Source: RYN-111 sp963760125 (lineage in GTDB: Bacteria > Actinomycetota > Actinomycetes > Mycobacteriales > SCTD01). From it: DNA of 64,000 nucleotides. Within the stretch, counting starts at the first letter, position 1, and the number at the start of each line of letters is the position of its first letter. A program made the position numbers and the translations under genes. The notes beneath the pieces are model-generated. The model made no database searches, was not told where the DNA came from, and saw only the letters and a program-made list of their open reading frames with translations. Shown piece after piece: positions 42,176 to 50,501 of this stretch. The DNA lies in contig CAVXBV010000008.1 in the NCBI GenBank assembly GCA_963760125.1, positions 186,001 to 250,000 of the forward strand, in the 5' to 3' direction.

Positions 42176-44899
42176 GTGGCCCAGCCCTCCCCCGACCTGA
42201 CCGTGCTGACGACGCGGGTCTACCGCGGCCCCAACTACTGGAGCTACGGCCCGGCGATCCACCTGCAGGTCGACCTCCAGGGGCTGGAGGAGTTCCCGAC
42301 CAACCTCATCCCCGGCTTCACCGACTCCCTGCTGCGGCTCCTGCCCGGAGTCGGTGAGCACTCCTGCTCGCGGCGCAAGGCCGGCGGGTTCGCCGAGCGC
42401 CTGCACGAGGGGACCTGGCTCGGGCACGTGTCCGAGCACGTCGCTCTGGAGCTCCAGCGCCAGACCGGAGCCGAGGTGTCCCGCGGCAAGACCCGCTCCA
42501 CGGCCGGCCGCCCCGGCGTGTACGACGTCATCTACTCCTACGCCGACGAAACGGTCGGGCTCGCCGCCGGCACGCTCGCCGTCCGACTGGTCAACCACCT
42601 GATCCAGGCCGAGGACGGCTTCGAGCCCGACCAGGAGGTCGAGGCGCTCGTCCGCCTCGCCCAGCGGTCGGCGTTCGGACCCTCCACCCAGTCGCTGGTC
42701 GACGAGGCTGTGTCGCGTGACATCCCCTGGATGCGCCTGAACAGCGGCTCGCTCGTGCAGCTCGGGCAGGGCGTCCACGCGCAGCGGATCCGCGCGACCA
42801 TGACCTCGCAGACCGGCTCGCTCGCCGTCGACATCGCCGGCGACAAGGAGATGACGCTGCAGCTGCTCGCCGCTGCTGGTCTCCCGGTGCCCCAGTCCAA
42901 GGGCGTCCGGACCCTCGAGGGGGCGATCGAGGTGGCCCGCCGCATCGGGTTCCCCGTCGTCGTGAAGCCGGCGGACGGCAACCACGGCCGGGGCGTCGGG
43001 CTCAACCTGCAGGACGAGGCCGCCCTCACCAAGGCCTACGCCCTGGCGGAGTCGGAGTCGCGCCGCGGCTGGGTCGTCGTCGAGTCCTACCTCATCGGCA
43101 ACGACTACCGGTTCCTGGTGGTCGGCGGCAAGATGGTCGCCGCTGCCGAGCGTGTCCCCGCCCACGTCGTCGGCGACGGCACGCACACCGTGGCCGAGCT
43201 GGTCGACCTCACCAACAGCGACCCGCGCCGCGGCGTCGGCCACGAGAAGGTGCTCACCCGCATCACCCTCGACGACGCCGCCGACGAGGTGCTGGCCGGG
43301 CAGGGGTTCACGCGCGACGACGTGCTCCCCCAGGGAGCTCAGGTGAAGCTCACGCTGACCGGCAACATGAGCACCGGCGGCATCTCGATCGACCGCACGA
43401 TGGATGCCCACCCGGACAACGTCGAGATCGCCGAGGAGGCCGCCCGCGTCGTCGGCCTCGACGTCGCCGGCATCGACTTCATGGCCGTCGACATCACCGA
43501 GCCGGTCCGCGAAGCCGGCGGCGGCATCGTCGAGGTCAACGCCGCCCCGGGCTTCCGCATGCACACCCACCCCACCATCGGCGAGCCGCAGTACGTCGCC
43601 AAGCCGGTCATCGACCTGCTGTTCCCGCCCGGTGCGCCGTCGCGGATCCCGATCGTCGCCATCACCGGGACCAACGGGAAGACCACCACGTCCCGGATGG
43701 TGGCCCACATCTTCAAGGGGCTCGGTCGCAAGGTCGGGATGACCTCCACCGACGGCATCGTCATCGACGAACGCCTCGTGATCCGGGCCGACGCGTCCGG
43801 CCCCAAGAGCGCGCGCATGGTGCTGCAGAACCCGCGAGTGGACTTCGCGGTCTTCGAGGTGGCCCGTGGTGGGTTGCTGCGCGAGGGGCTCGGCTACGAG
43901 CGCAACGACGTCGCGGTCGTCCTGAACGTCGCTCCTGACCACCTGGGGCTCGGCGGGATCGAGACGGTCGAGCAGCTCGCGGCGGTCAAGCAGGTCATCG
44001 TCGAAGCCGTCCCGCGCAACGGGTTCGCGGTCCTCAACGCCGACGACCCGCTGGTCGCGAAGATGGCCCGGTCGTGCAGCGGCGACGTCGTGTGGTTCAC
44101 GATGTCCGCGCCCGGGAGTCCCGAGTGGCAGCGGGTCGACGACCACTGCCGCCGAGGTGGACGCGCGGTCGTCCTCGAGCACGGCGAGCTCGGCGACATG
44201 ATCGTCATCAAGCACGGCCGTCGTTCGATGCAGCTCGCCTGGACCCACCTGCTGCCGGCCACGTTCGGCGGCAAGGCCGTCATGAACGTGCAGAACGCCA
44301 TGGCTGCCGCGGGTGCTGCGTTCGCGGCGGGCGCGCCGCTCCACGACATCCGGCAGGGGCTGCGCACGTTCAGCACCTCGTACTACCTGGCGCCGGGCCG
44401 CCTGAACATGACCGAGATCGACGGGGTCACGGTCGTCGTCGACTACGCCCACAACGCCGCCGGGATGCGCCTGCTGGGCGACTTCGTCGACAAGCTCAGC
44501 GAGAACCCGTCCGACGACCTGCTGCGGCACCGCCGCATCGGCGTCATCTCCACCGCCGGGGACCGGCGAGACGAGGACCTGCGCGAGCTCGGCGAGGTCG
44601 CGGCCCAGCACTTCGACATCATGATCGTGCGCGAGGACGCGCGCCTGCGGGGTCGGGAGTCGGGTGACGTCGCCGTCCTGATCGGTGAGGGAGCGGCGCG
44701 TGGCGGGCGCGTGCAGCTGGTCGAGACCGTCCTGGACGAGATCGAGGCCACCAGCCGCGCGCTGGACCTCGCGAGTCCCGGCGACCTGGTCGTCATCTGC
44801 GTCGACAGCCACGCCGCGGTGTGGTCGGAGATCCAGGCCCGGTCCCACCGGGCGCAGGCCGGCACGCGCGCCGACGTCACCGGAGACCCGGACCTGTAA
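42176..44899 (+). CDS. cphA: cyanophycin synthetase
   Basis: Non-ribosomally polymerises Asp and Arg into cyanophycin using ATP. 907 residues in three domains: the N domain (about 1-160, VYRGPNYWSYGPAIH, FTDSLLRLLPG), the ATP-grasp G domain (about 221-460, VVVKPADGNHGRGVG, IVEVNAAPGFRMH) and the Mur-ligase-like M domain (about 490-890; P-loop ITGTNGKTTTSRM near 497, VVDYAHNAAGMRLL). All three appear intact, so this is a CphA1-type enzyme. GTG 42176 has AGGAG about 8 nt upstream. It is coupled with cyanophycinase. Confidence 0.96.
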   Translation: MAQPSPDLTVLTTRVYRGPNYWSYGPAIHLQVDLQGLEEFPTNLIPGFTDSLLRLLPGVGEHSCSRRKAGGFAERLHEGTWLGHVSEHVALELQRQTGAEVSRGKTRSTAGRPGVYDVIYSYADETVGLAAGTLAVRLVNHLIQAEDGFEPDQEVEALVRLAQRSAFGPSTQSLVDEAVSRDIPWMRLNSGSLVQLGQGVHAQRIRATMTSQTGSLAVDIAGDKEMTLQLLAAAGLPVPQSKGVRTLEGAIEVARRIGFPVVVKPADGNHGRGVGLNLQDEAALTKAYALAESESRRGWVVVESYLIGNDYRFLVVGGKMVAAAERVPAHVVGDGTHTVAELVDLTNSDPRRGVGHEKVLTRITLDDAADEVLAGQGFTRDDVLPQGAQVKLTLTGNMSTGGISIDRTMDAHPDNVEIAEEAARVVGLDVAGIDFMAVDITEPVREAGGGIVEVNAAPGFRMHTHPTIGEPQYVAKPVIDLLFPPGAPSRIPIVAITGTNGKTTTSRMVAHIFKGLGRKVGMTSTDGIVIDERLVIRADASGPKSARMVLQNPRVDFAVFEVARGGLLREGLGYERNDVAVVLNVAPDHLGLGGIETVEQLAAVKQVIVEAVPRNGFAVLNADDPLVAKMARSCSGDVVWFTMSAPGSPEWQRVDDHCRRGGRAVVLEHGELGDMIVIKHGRRSMQLAWTHLLPATFGGKAVMNVQNAMAAAGAAFAAGAPLHDIRQGLRTFSTSYYLAPGRLNMTEIDGVTVVVDYAHNAAGMRLLGDFVDKLSENPSDDLLRHRRIGVISTAGDRRDEDLRELGEVAAQHFDIMIVREDARLRGRESGDVAVLIGEGAARGGRVQLVETVLDEIEATSRALDLASPGDLVVICVDSHAAVWSEIQARSHRAQAGTRADVTGDPDL

Positions 44900-44918
44900 C
44901 TCGTTTGCACCGCTCTCC

Positions 44919-44924
44919 TAGCGT
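44919..44924 (+). promoter_or_regulatory. -10 element TAGCGT of the MFS gene after cphA
   Basis: TAGCGT ends 6 nt before GTG 44931; the spacer GGAGAG could also serve as a ribosome site if a few leader bases exist. Confidence 0.35.
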
Positions 44925-44930
44925 GGAGAG

Positions 44931-46196
44931 GTGTTCACCGTCCTGCGCCTGCGCGACTTCCGACTGCTCTTCCTCGGCCAGTCGCTCAGCACCGTGGGCG
45001 ACGCCCTCGTCATCGTCGCGATCGGGCTCTACGTCACCCGGCTGACCGGCAACCCGTCCGACGTCGGGGCCGTCCTGACGGCGTACGCCGGCCCGATGGT
45101 GGTTTTCGTCCTGCTCGGTGGGGTCCTCGCGGACCGACTCCCACGGCAGAAGGTGATGATCGCGAGCGACGCGATCCGGGCGGTCCTGCACGGGACCCTG
45201 GCGGTCCTCATCGCCACCGGCAGCGTCCGCGTCTGGCACATGGTGGTCATCGGCGTGCTGTTCGGGTCTGCCGAGGCCTTCTTCCGCCCGGCGTACACCG
45301 GACTGCTCCCACAGACGGTGCCCGAGAGCGAGATCCAGCATGCCCAGGCGCTGACCGGCGCGGCCCGCGAGGTCGCGGAGATCCTCTCCCCCGCCCTGGC
45401 CACCGCCCTCGTTCTCGGGGTCGGAGGCGCCTGGGCGTTCGGGCTCGACGCTGCCACCTTCGTGGTCTCGGCGCTCCTCCTGCTGCGCGTGCAGGCGCGG
45501 GACCGGGGCGGTTCGGGCGGCGCGCCGACCTCGATCGTGCAGGACCTGCGCGAGGGCTTTCACGCTGTCGCCGAACGTGCCTGGGTCTGGGCGACCATCA
45601 TGGCGTTCTCCGTGGCCCTGCTGACTGCACTCGCGCCGTTCTTCGTGCTCGGAGCGACGGTGGCCCGCGAGGTCTACGACAGCGAGGCCGTCTTCGGCTG
45701 GGTCAACGTCAGCTGGGGGGTGGGCACCGTCACCGGCGCCGTGATCGGGTCACGCTGGAAGCCGCTGCACCCGATGCGGGCCGGGATGGTGGCCGCCGTC
45801 CCGTGGCCGCTGGCCATCGCGGTCTACGGCTCCGGCGCCCCCGTGCCGCTCGTGTACGCCGCGATGACGGGCGCCGGCCTGGGGATCGGGCTGTTCGCGG
45901 TCTGGTGGGAGACCGCCCTCGCGACGCGCATCCCCCCGCACCTGTTGTCCCGCGTGTCGGCCTGGGACTGGATGGGGTCGTTGCTGCTCCTTCCCGTCGG
46001 GTACCTGCTGGCGGGCCCTGCCGCTGCGCGTTTCGGCGTCGTGGAGGTCATGGTCGTGGGTGGCCTGATCGGCGGGGTCTCCTGCGCGCTCGGCCTGCTC
46101 CCCCGCTCGACCCGGGAGCTCACCCGCCTGGACGAGCCGGCAGACCTGCTGGCCGGCCCGCCGGGACCGCCCAACGACCTGGTTCCGTCGGTCTGA
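44931..46196 (+). CDS. MFS transporter, DHA3/EntS-like
   Basis: A 421-residue protein with about twelve membrane segments. RLRDFRLLFLGQSLSTVGDAL at the start, VFVLLGGVLADRLPRQKVMIASD (motif A-like) and FFRPAYTGLLPQTVP are typical of the DHA3 group that includes enterobactin exporter-like proteins. The substrate is unknown. It lies 31 bp after cphA, so it may be co-expressed with the cyanophycin genes, but it also has its own likely promoter. Arginine or dipeptide transport is possible but not shown. Confidence 0.85.
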   Translation: MFTVLRLRDFRLLFLGQSLSTVGDALVIVAIGLYVTRLTGNPSDVGAVLTAYAGPMVVFVLLGGVLADRLPRQKVMIASDAIRAVLHGTLAVLIATGSVRVWHMVVIGVLFGSAEAFFRPAYTGLLPQTVPESEIQHAQALTGAAREVAEILSPALATALVLGVGGAWAFGLDAATFVVSALLLLRVQARDRGGSGGAPTSIVQDLREGFHAVAERAWVWATIMAFSVALLTALAPFFVLGATVAREVYDSEAVFGWVNVSWGVGTVTGAVIGSRWKPLHPMRAGMVAAVPWPLAIAVYGSGAPVPLVYAAMTGAGLGIGLFAVWWETALATRIPPHLLSRVSAWDWMGSLLLLPVGYLLAGPAAARFGVVEVMVVGGLIGGVSCALGLLPRSTRELTRLDEPADLLAGPPGPPNDLVPSV

Positions 46197-46214
46197 CCCG
46201 GGCACACTGACCCC

Positions 46215-47132
46215 ATGCCCGAGGGAGACGCGGTCTGGCGTGCGGCCCGCCGCATGCACCGGCACCTGGCCGGCAAGGCCCTGGCACGCACCGACTTCCG
46301 TGTCCCGCAGTACGCCACGGTCGACCTGGCGGGTCAGGCCGTCGAGGAGTTCGTCAGCGTCGGCAAGCACCTCCTGACGCGCTTCAGTGGCGGTCAGACG
46401 CTGCACACCCACCTGCTGATGGACGGCTCGTGGACCACGACCGGTCCCGGCAAGCACCTGCGGACGGACTTCCAGGACGACGTGCGCGTGGCCCTGCACA
46501 CCGTCGAGGGGACGACCGGCTGGGCGCTGCGGATGCAGGTCGTCGACCTGCTGCCCACCTCGGCTGAGGACACGGTCGTGGGACACCTCGGGCCTGACCT
46601 GCTGGGCGCGTGGGACCCCGACGAGGCCGTCCGACGGCTTGCTCAGGAGCCGGACCGGCCGCTCGTGGAGGCCCTGCTGGACCAGAAGAACCTGGCTGGG
46701 CTCGGCAACTGCTGGGTGGTCGAGCTCTGCTACCTGCGGGGCGCCAGCCCCTGGACCCCCGTCGGTGAGGTGGACCTGCCGGCGACCGTCGCGCTGGCCC
46801 GCCGACTGCTGGTCCACGGTGCCGAGCACTCCGGGATGGTGACGACGGGCGACACGCGCCGTGGCATGACGCACTGGGTGTACGGCCGGGCGGAGCGCCC
46901 GTGCCGCCGGTGCGGGACCCCGGTGCAGTACCGCGACGCTGTCGCGGGAACGCCGTACGGGCGCGAGACCTGGTGGTGCCCGCGCTGCCAGCCGGGCCCC
47001 TTCCCGACGCTGGCGGAACGGCCCACCCGCCCGGGCTTCCGGCGGGGAGTGAACGAGGAGTCGTTCGGCTCAAGGCGCGGCCGGTTGAACGGCGCGCCCG
47101 GCCTCACCCGCGCCCGGTCGCCGCGCCGCTGA
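46215..47132 (+). CDS. Fpg/Nei-family DNA glycosylase (Nei2-like endonuclease VIII)
   Basis: Excises oxidised bases and nicks abasic sites. 305 residues. The mature N-terminus Pro2-Glu3 in MPEGD supplies the catalytic proline. Lys51 in SVGKHLLTRF is the beta-elimination lysine, QKNLAGLGNCW is the helix-two-turn-helix, and residues about 232-262 form the C-x2-C...C-x2-C zinc finger (CRRCGT...WCPRCQ). A basic tail of about 40 residues follows. Its TGA abuts the TGA of the convergent Mur-ligase gene as TGATCA. It shares its strand with the MFS gene (18-bp gap). Confidence 0.88.
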   Translation: MPEGDAVWRAARRMHRHLAGKALARTDFRVPQYATVDLAGQAVEEFVSVGKHLLTRFSGGQTLHTHLLMDGSWTTTGPGKHLRTDFQDDVRVALHTVEGTTGWALRMQVVDLLPTSAEDTVVGHLGPDLLGAWDPDEAVRRLAQEPDRPLVEALLDQKNLAGLGNCWVVELCYLRGASPWTPVGEVDLPATVALARRLLVHGAEHSGMVTTGDTRRGMTHWVYGRAERPCRRCGTPVQYRDAVAGTPYGRETWWCPRCQPGPFPTLAERPTRPGFRRGVNEESFGSRRGRLNGAPGLTRARSPRR

Positions 47133-48782
47133 TCACCGGGCCGCGAGGACCCTGTCGCGCACCTGGTGCGCGGTCATGCGCGCAGCCCCCGCCGCGCGCA
47201 GGACGTTCTCGCAGGCCGCCCGGTCCTGGTGGCACATGAGCGCGACGACGTCGCCGGGCTTGCGTCCGATCAGCGCTGCGGTGAGGGCCGTGACCTCGTC
47301 GTCGTACGCCGGGACGTCGCCGGCACCGGCACGGAACAGGGCGATCATCTCGTCGGCCGTCCGGCCCCGCAGGTAGCCGTCCTTGGTGGCGATCACGACG
47401 TCGTCCGAGCCGTGCCGTGCCAGGTGGCCGAGCTCGACGAGCTGCGCGTCCAACCGGTCGCCGGCCGCGCCCAGCACCGTGACGATCCGCGCGCCAGGAA
47501 CGCGCAGGCCGTGCACGACGGTGAGGAGGGCGGTGAGGCCGTCCTCGTTGTGGGCGAGGTCGAGCGCAACGACGCACCCGTCGACGTCCCAGAGGTTCAT
47601 GCGGCCGAGGTTGTCCTCCGCGGAGAACGTCGTGAGTCCCTCGATGACGGCCTCGCGCGGCAGCCCGATCGCCAGGCCGGCGGCGGTCGCGGCGAGGGCG
47701 TTCGCGATGTCGTGGCGGGACAGCCCGGACAGCGTCATGGGGACGTCGGCGAGGGCGACGACCGGCTCCACGAGGCCTCCCTCGGCCAGCAGGGTGATCT
47801 GGTCGTCCATCACTGTCATGGCCCGGCCGTGCTCGTCGAGCGCGGCCCGGACACCGGGCGCGTCCGGGTCGAGAGAGAACACCCACGGCCGGCCCTGGCA
47901 CGTCGCTCTCATCGCGAGTACGCGCGGGTCTTGCGCGTTGAGCACGCACCAGCCACCCGCTCGGGTCAGGTGGGGGACGATCGCCTTCACCTCGGCGAGG
48001 TCGTCCACGGTGTGGATCCCCTGTTGTCCCAGGTGATCTGCGGCCACGTTGGTCACGACGGAGACGTCGTTGTGCATCGCACCCGCACCCCGGAGGAGCA
48101 GGCCACCGCGCGCCGTCTCGAGCACCGCGAGCTGGACGTCCCGGTCGGCGAGGACGCGACCTGCCCCGCCGTACCCGCTCCAGTCGCCCTCCTCGACCGC
48201 GACGCCGTCGATGAAGACACCGTCGGTGCTGGACCAGCCGGTGACGTTCCCGGCGCAACGGGACATGTGGGCGATCAGCCGGGTGGTCGTGGTCTTGCCG
48301 TTGGTACCCGTCACGGCGACGACGGGGATCCGCGGCTTCGGGGTGGCGGGCGCGGCGCCCGGCTCGACGCCGACGAGGGACGGCGCGCCGCCCTCGACAG
48401 CCACGGCGAGCGCCACCCCCAGCGCGCCGGCGAGCTCGCGCCGGCGCCACGGGAACGCGACCGTGAGCTGCCCTGCCTCGGGGCCAGGTCTCGACCGCAC
48501 GGCGAGCCGCCCGACGCCCGCGGTCCGGGCGAGGCCCCGGGTCACGCCGACGAGGACGCGAGCCAGCACGCGGGCGCGGACCTCGCTCCCGGGCTGGCCC
48601 ACGCGCGGCGCCTTCTGCCCCCAGGCGGCCAGCCGAGCGCGTAGGTCGGCCTCGGGCAGGAGCAGCAGCGGCGTGAGGTCGAGCACCACCTTGCAGGCGG
48701 CGCGGGGGAAGTACAGGTTCGGGCCGTCGAGCAGGCGCAGCTCCACCAGGCTCGTGGGGGCGTCGTCGGGCCGGTGGGGCAT
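47133..48782 (-). CDS. CphA-like Mur ligase lacking the ATP-grasp domain
   Basis: A 549-residue protein. Residues about 15-135 resemble the N domain of CphA (LRLLDGPNLYFPRAACKVV), and residues about 150-545 are a Mur ligase with P-loop VAVTGTNGKTTTTRL (156-170), LETARGGLLLRGAGAMHNDV and VTNVAADHLGQQG, close to the CphA M domain rather than MurC-F. The ATP-grasp half of CphA is missing. It may extend or modify an Asp-containing peptide. ATG 48782 has TAGGGT 6 nt upstream. Function uncertain, but its link to cyanophycin is suggested by similarity and proximity to cphBA. Confidence 0.8.
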   Translation of the reverse strand: MPHRPDDAPTSLVELRLLDGPNLYFPRAACKVVLDLTPLLLLPEADLRARLAAWGQKAPRVGQPGSEVRARVLARVLVGVTRGLARTAGVGRLAVRSRPGPEAGQLTVAFPWRRRELAGALGVALAVAVEGGAPSLVGVEPGAAPATPKPRIPVVAVTGTNGKTTTTRLIAHMSRCAGNVTGWSSTDGVFIDGVAVEEGDWSGYGGAGRVLADRDVQLAVLETARGGLLLRGAGAMHNDVSVVTNVAADHLGQQGIHTVDDLAEVKAIVPHLTRAGGWCVLNAQDPRVLAMRATCQGRPWVFSLDPDAPGVRAALDEHGRAMTVMDDQITLLAEGGLVEPVVALADVPMTLSGLSRHDIANALAATAAGLAIGLPREAVIEGLTTFSAEDNLGRMNLWDVDGCVVALDLAHNEDGLTALLTVVHGLRVPGARIVTVLGAAGDRLDAQLVELGHLARHGSDDVVIATKDGYLRGRTADEMIALFRAGAGDVPAYDDEVTALTAALIGRKPGDVVALMCHQDRAACENVLRAAGAARMTAHQVRDRVLAAR

Positions 48783-48788
48783 GCCGCG

Positions 48789-48794
48789 ACCCTA
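48789..48794 (-). promoter_or_regulatory. -10 element TAGGGT of the CphA-like Mur ligase gene
   Basis: Minus-strand TAGGGT ends 6 nt before ATG 48782; it sits 1 bp from the opposing -10 of the M20 gene. Confidence 0.45.
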
Positions 48795-48795
48795 C

Positions 48796-48801
48796 TAACG
48801 T
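48796..48801 (+). promoter_or_regulatory. -10 element TAACGT of the M20 peptidase gene
   Basis: TAACGT ends 6 nt before GTG 48808. The opposing promoters overlap back to back in a 25-bp spacer. Confidence 0.45.
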
Positions 48802-48807
48802 GGGCGC

Positions 48808-49953
48808 GTGGACCTCAGCGCTCTCCAGCAGGCCGTCGAGGCCCGTCGCCCCCTGTTCCTCGCCGACCTGCAGCGGCTGGTCGACCTGGACTGCGGCTCC
48901 TACGACAAGGCCGGGGTCGACACGGCCGGTCGGATCATCCAGGAGCGGTTGCGCGCCGACGGCTGGGCGATCGAGCGGCTCCCGCACGACGAGCAGGGCG
49001 ACACCCTGGTGGCCACCATCGACGGCGGCGCTCCCGGGCACGTCGTCCTCATGGCCCACCTCGACACGGTCTTCGAGGCGGGTACGGCGGCCGCCCGGCC
49101 CTTCCGGGTGGAGGGCGACCTGGCCTACGGGCCGGGCGTGACCGACTGCAAGGCCGGCGTGCTCGCCGGGGTGAACGCCGTGGCGGCGCTCGCCGGGACC
49201 GGCTTCCCGCGGGTGACGTTCCTGCTCACCCCGGACGAGGAGATCGGCAGTCCCTCGAGCCGCGCCCACATCGAGGCCTACGCGGCCGGTGCCGACGCCG
49301 CGTTCTGCCTCGAGTGCGCGCGCGCCAACGGCGACATCGTCACGGCCCGCAAGGGCGTGGTCGACCTGGTCGTCGAGATCGAGGGGCGCGCCGCGCACGC
49401 GGGCATCGAACCCGAGAAGGGCATCAACGCCGCGCTCGACGCTGCGCTGACGACCGTCGCGCTCCAGGAGCTCAACGGCCGGACGCCGGGCGTGACCATC
49501 AACGTGGGCGTCATCGCGGCCGGCTCCCGGCCCAACATCGTCTGCCCCAGTGCGCGGCTCGAGATCGACGTGCGAGCCGTTGAGCTCGGCACGTTCCAGA
49601 CCGCGGTGGCCGACGTGGAGCGCGTTGCCGCCACGGTGCGCGTGCCGGGAGTCACCAAGACCGTCCACCGCACGGCAGCCCACGCCCCGATGGAGCCGAC
49701 GCCCGCGTCGGAGGGCCTGGCTGCCACCGCCTTGCGGATCGCCGCAGACCTGGGGATCGACACCGCTGCCTGCGCGACCGGCGGGGCGGCCGACGCCAAC
49801 ACCACCAGTGCGCTGGGTGTCCCGACCCTCGACGGCCTCGGGCCGGTCGGCGGAGACGACCACGCCCCCACCGAGTGGCTCGACCTCAGCAGCATCACTC
49901 CCCGCACGACCCTGCTCGCCGCGTTGATCGCGAGCGTCCGCCCGTCGGGTTGA
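48808..49953 (+). CDS. M20-family metallopeptidase (carboxypeptidase G2-like)
   Basis: A 381-residue cytoplasmic di-zinc peptidase. Ligands: His84 in MAHLDTV (Asp86 beside it), Asp113 in GVTDCKAG, Glu144 (base) and Glu145 in TPDEEIGS, and the terminal His in GGDDHAP. A dimerisation lid is present (RAAHAGIEPEKGINA). CPG2-like enzymes cleave Glu- or Asp-containing amide bonds, and M20 enzymes able to hydrolyse the cyanophycin dipeptide have been described. It is divergent from the CphA-like ligase by 25 bp, so a role in beta-Asp-Arg breakdown is a reasonable inference. GTG 48808 is chosen. Confidence 0.85.
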   Translation: MDLSALQQAVEARRPLFLADLQRLVDLDCGSYDKAGVDTAGRIIQERLRADGWAIERLPHDEQGDTLVATIDGGAPGHVVLMAHLDTVFEAGTAAARPFRVEGDLAYGPGVTDCKAGVLAGVNAVAALAGTGFPRVTFLLTPDEEIGSPSSRAHIEAYAAGADAAFCLECARANGDIVTARKGVVDLVVEIEGRAAHAGIEPEKGINAALDAALTTVALQELNGRTPGVTINVGVIAAGSRPNIVCPSARLEIDVRAVELGTFQTAVADVERVAATVRVPGVTKTVHRTAAHAPMEPTPASEGLAATALRIAADLGIDTAACATGGAADANTTSALGVPTLDGLGPVGGDDHAPTEWLDLSSITPRTTLLAALIASVRPSG

Positions 49954-49977
49954 GCCGGGACGGGAGGTAGGGAGGTC

Positions 49978-50496
49978 ATGCGGCAGACTGGCCACGTGCA
50001 TCTTCGTCCCGCTGCCCCCGAGGACGTCGCCGCCGTCGTGGAGCTGGTGGAGTCGGCCTACCGGGGGGAGAGCAGCCGAGCCGGCTGGACCACGGAGGCC
50101 GATCTGCTCGACGGCCAGCGCACCGACCCGGACGAGGTCGCCGAGGCGCTGTGCGACCTCACCGTCGCCGAGCGCGAGGGTGACGTGGTCGGCTGCTGCG
50201 CCCTCGTCCCGCGCGAGGACCACGGCTACTTCGGGATGTTCGCAGTCCGCCCCGGCCTGCAGGGAAGTGGCGTCGGCTCGGCTCTGCTCGAGCACGCCGA
50301 GCAGCGCGCGGCCGCCCTGGGCCTGACGCGCGTGGACATGACGGTGCTGTCCACCCGCGCGGAGCTCATCGCCTACTACCTGCGCCGCGGGTACGTCGAC
50401 ACCGGCGAGCGCCGGCCCTTCCCGTACGGCGAGGAGCGGTTCGGCCGACCGCGCCGCGACGACCTCGAGTTCGTCGTGCTGTCCAAGCAGGTCTGA
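49978..50496 (+). CDS. GNAT-family N-acetyltransferase
   Basis: A 172-residue acetyl-CoA-dependent acyltransferase. The pyrophosphate-binding motif FAVRPGLQGSGVGSALL fits the GNAT (R/Q)xxGxG signature, preceded by a beta-strand HGYFGMF and followed by YYLRRGYVDTG. Substrate unknown. It lies 24 bp after the M20 gene and 5 bp before a secreted propeller gene, all on the plus strand. ATG 49978 is annotated; GTG 49996 (VHLRPAAPED) would also fit the family start. Confidence 0.82.
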   Translation: MRQTGHVHLRPAAPEDVAAVVELVESAYRGESSRAGWTTEADLLDGQRTDPDEVAEALCDLTVAEREGDVVGCCALVPREDHGYFGMFAVRPGLQGSGVGSALLEHAEQRAAALGLTRVDMTVLSTRAELIAYYLRRGYVDTGERRPFPYGEERFGRPRRDDLEFVVLSKQV

Positions 50497-50501
50497 CGGG
50501 C

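Noticed and set aside
41909..44848. A 979-codon open frame antisense to cphA
   Set aside because: Composition is Asp/His/Arg/Gly-rich shadow sequence with no motif; cphA on the other strand has all expected domains.
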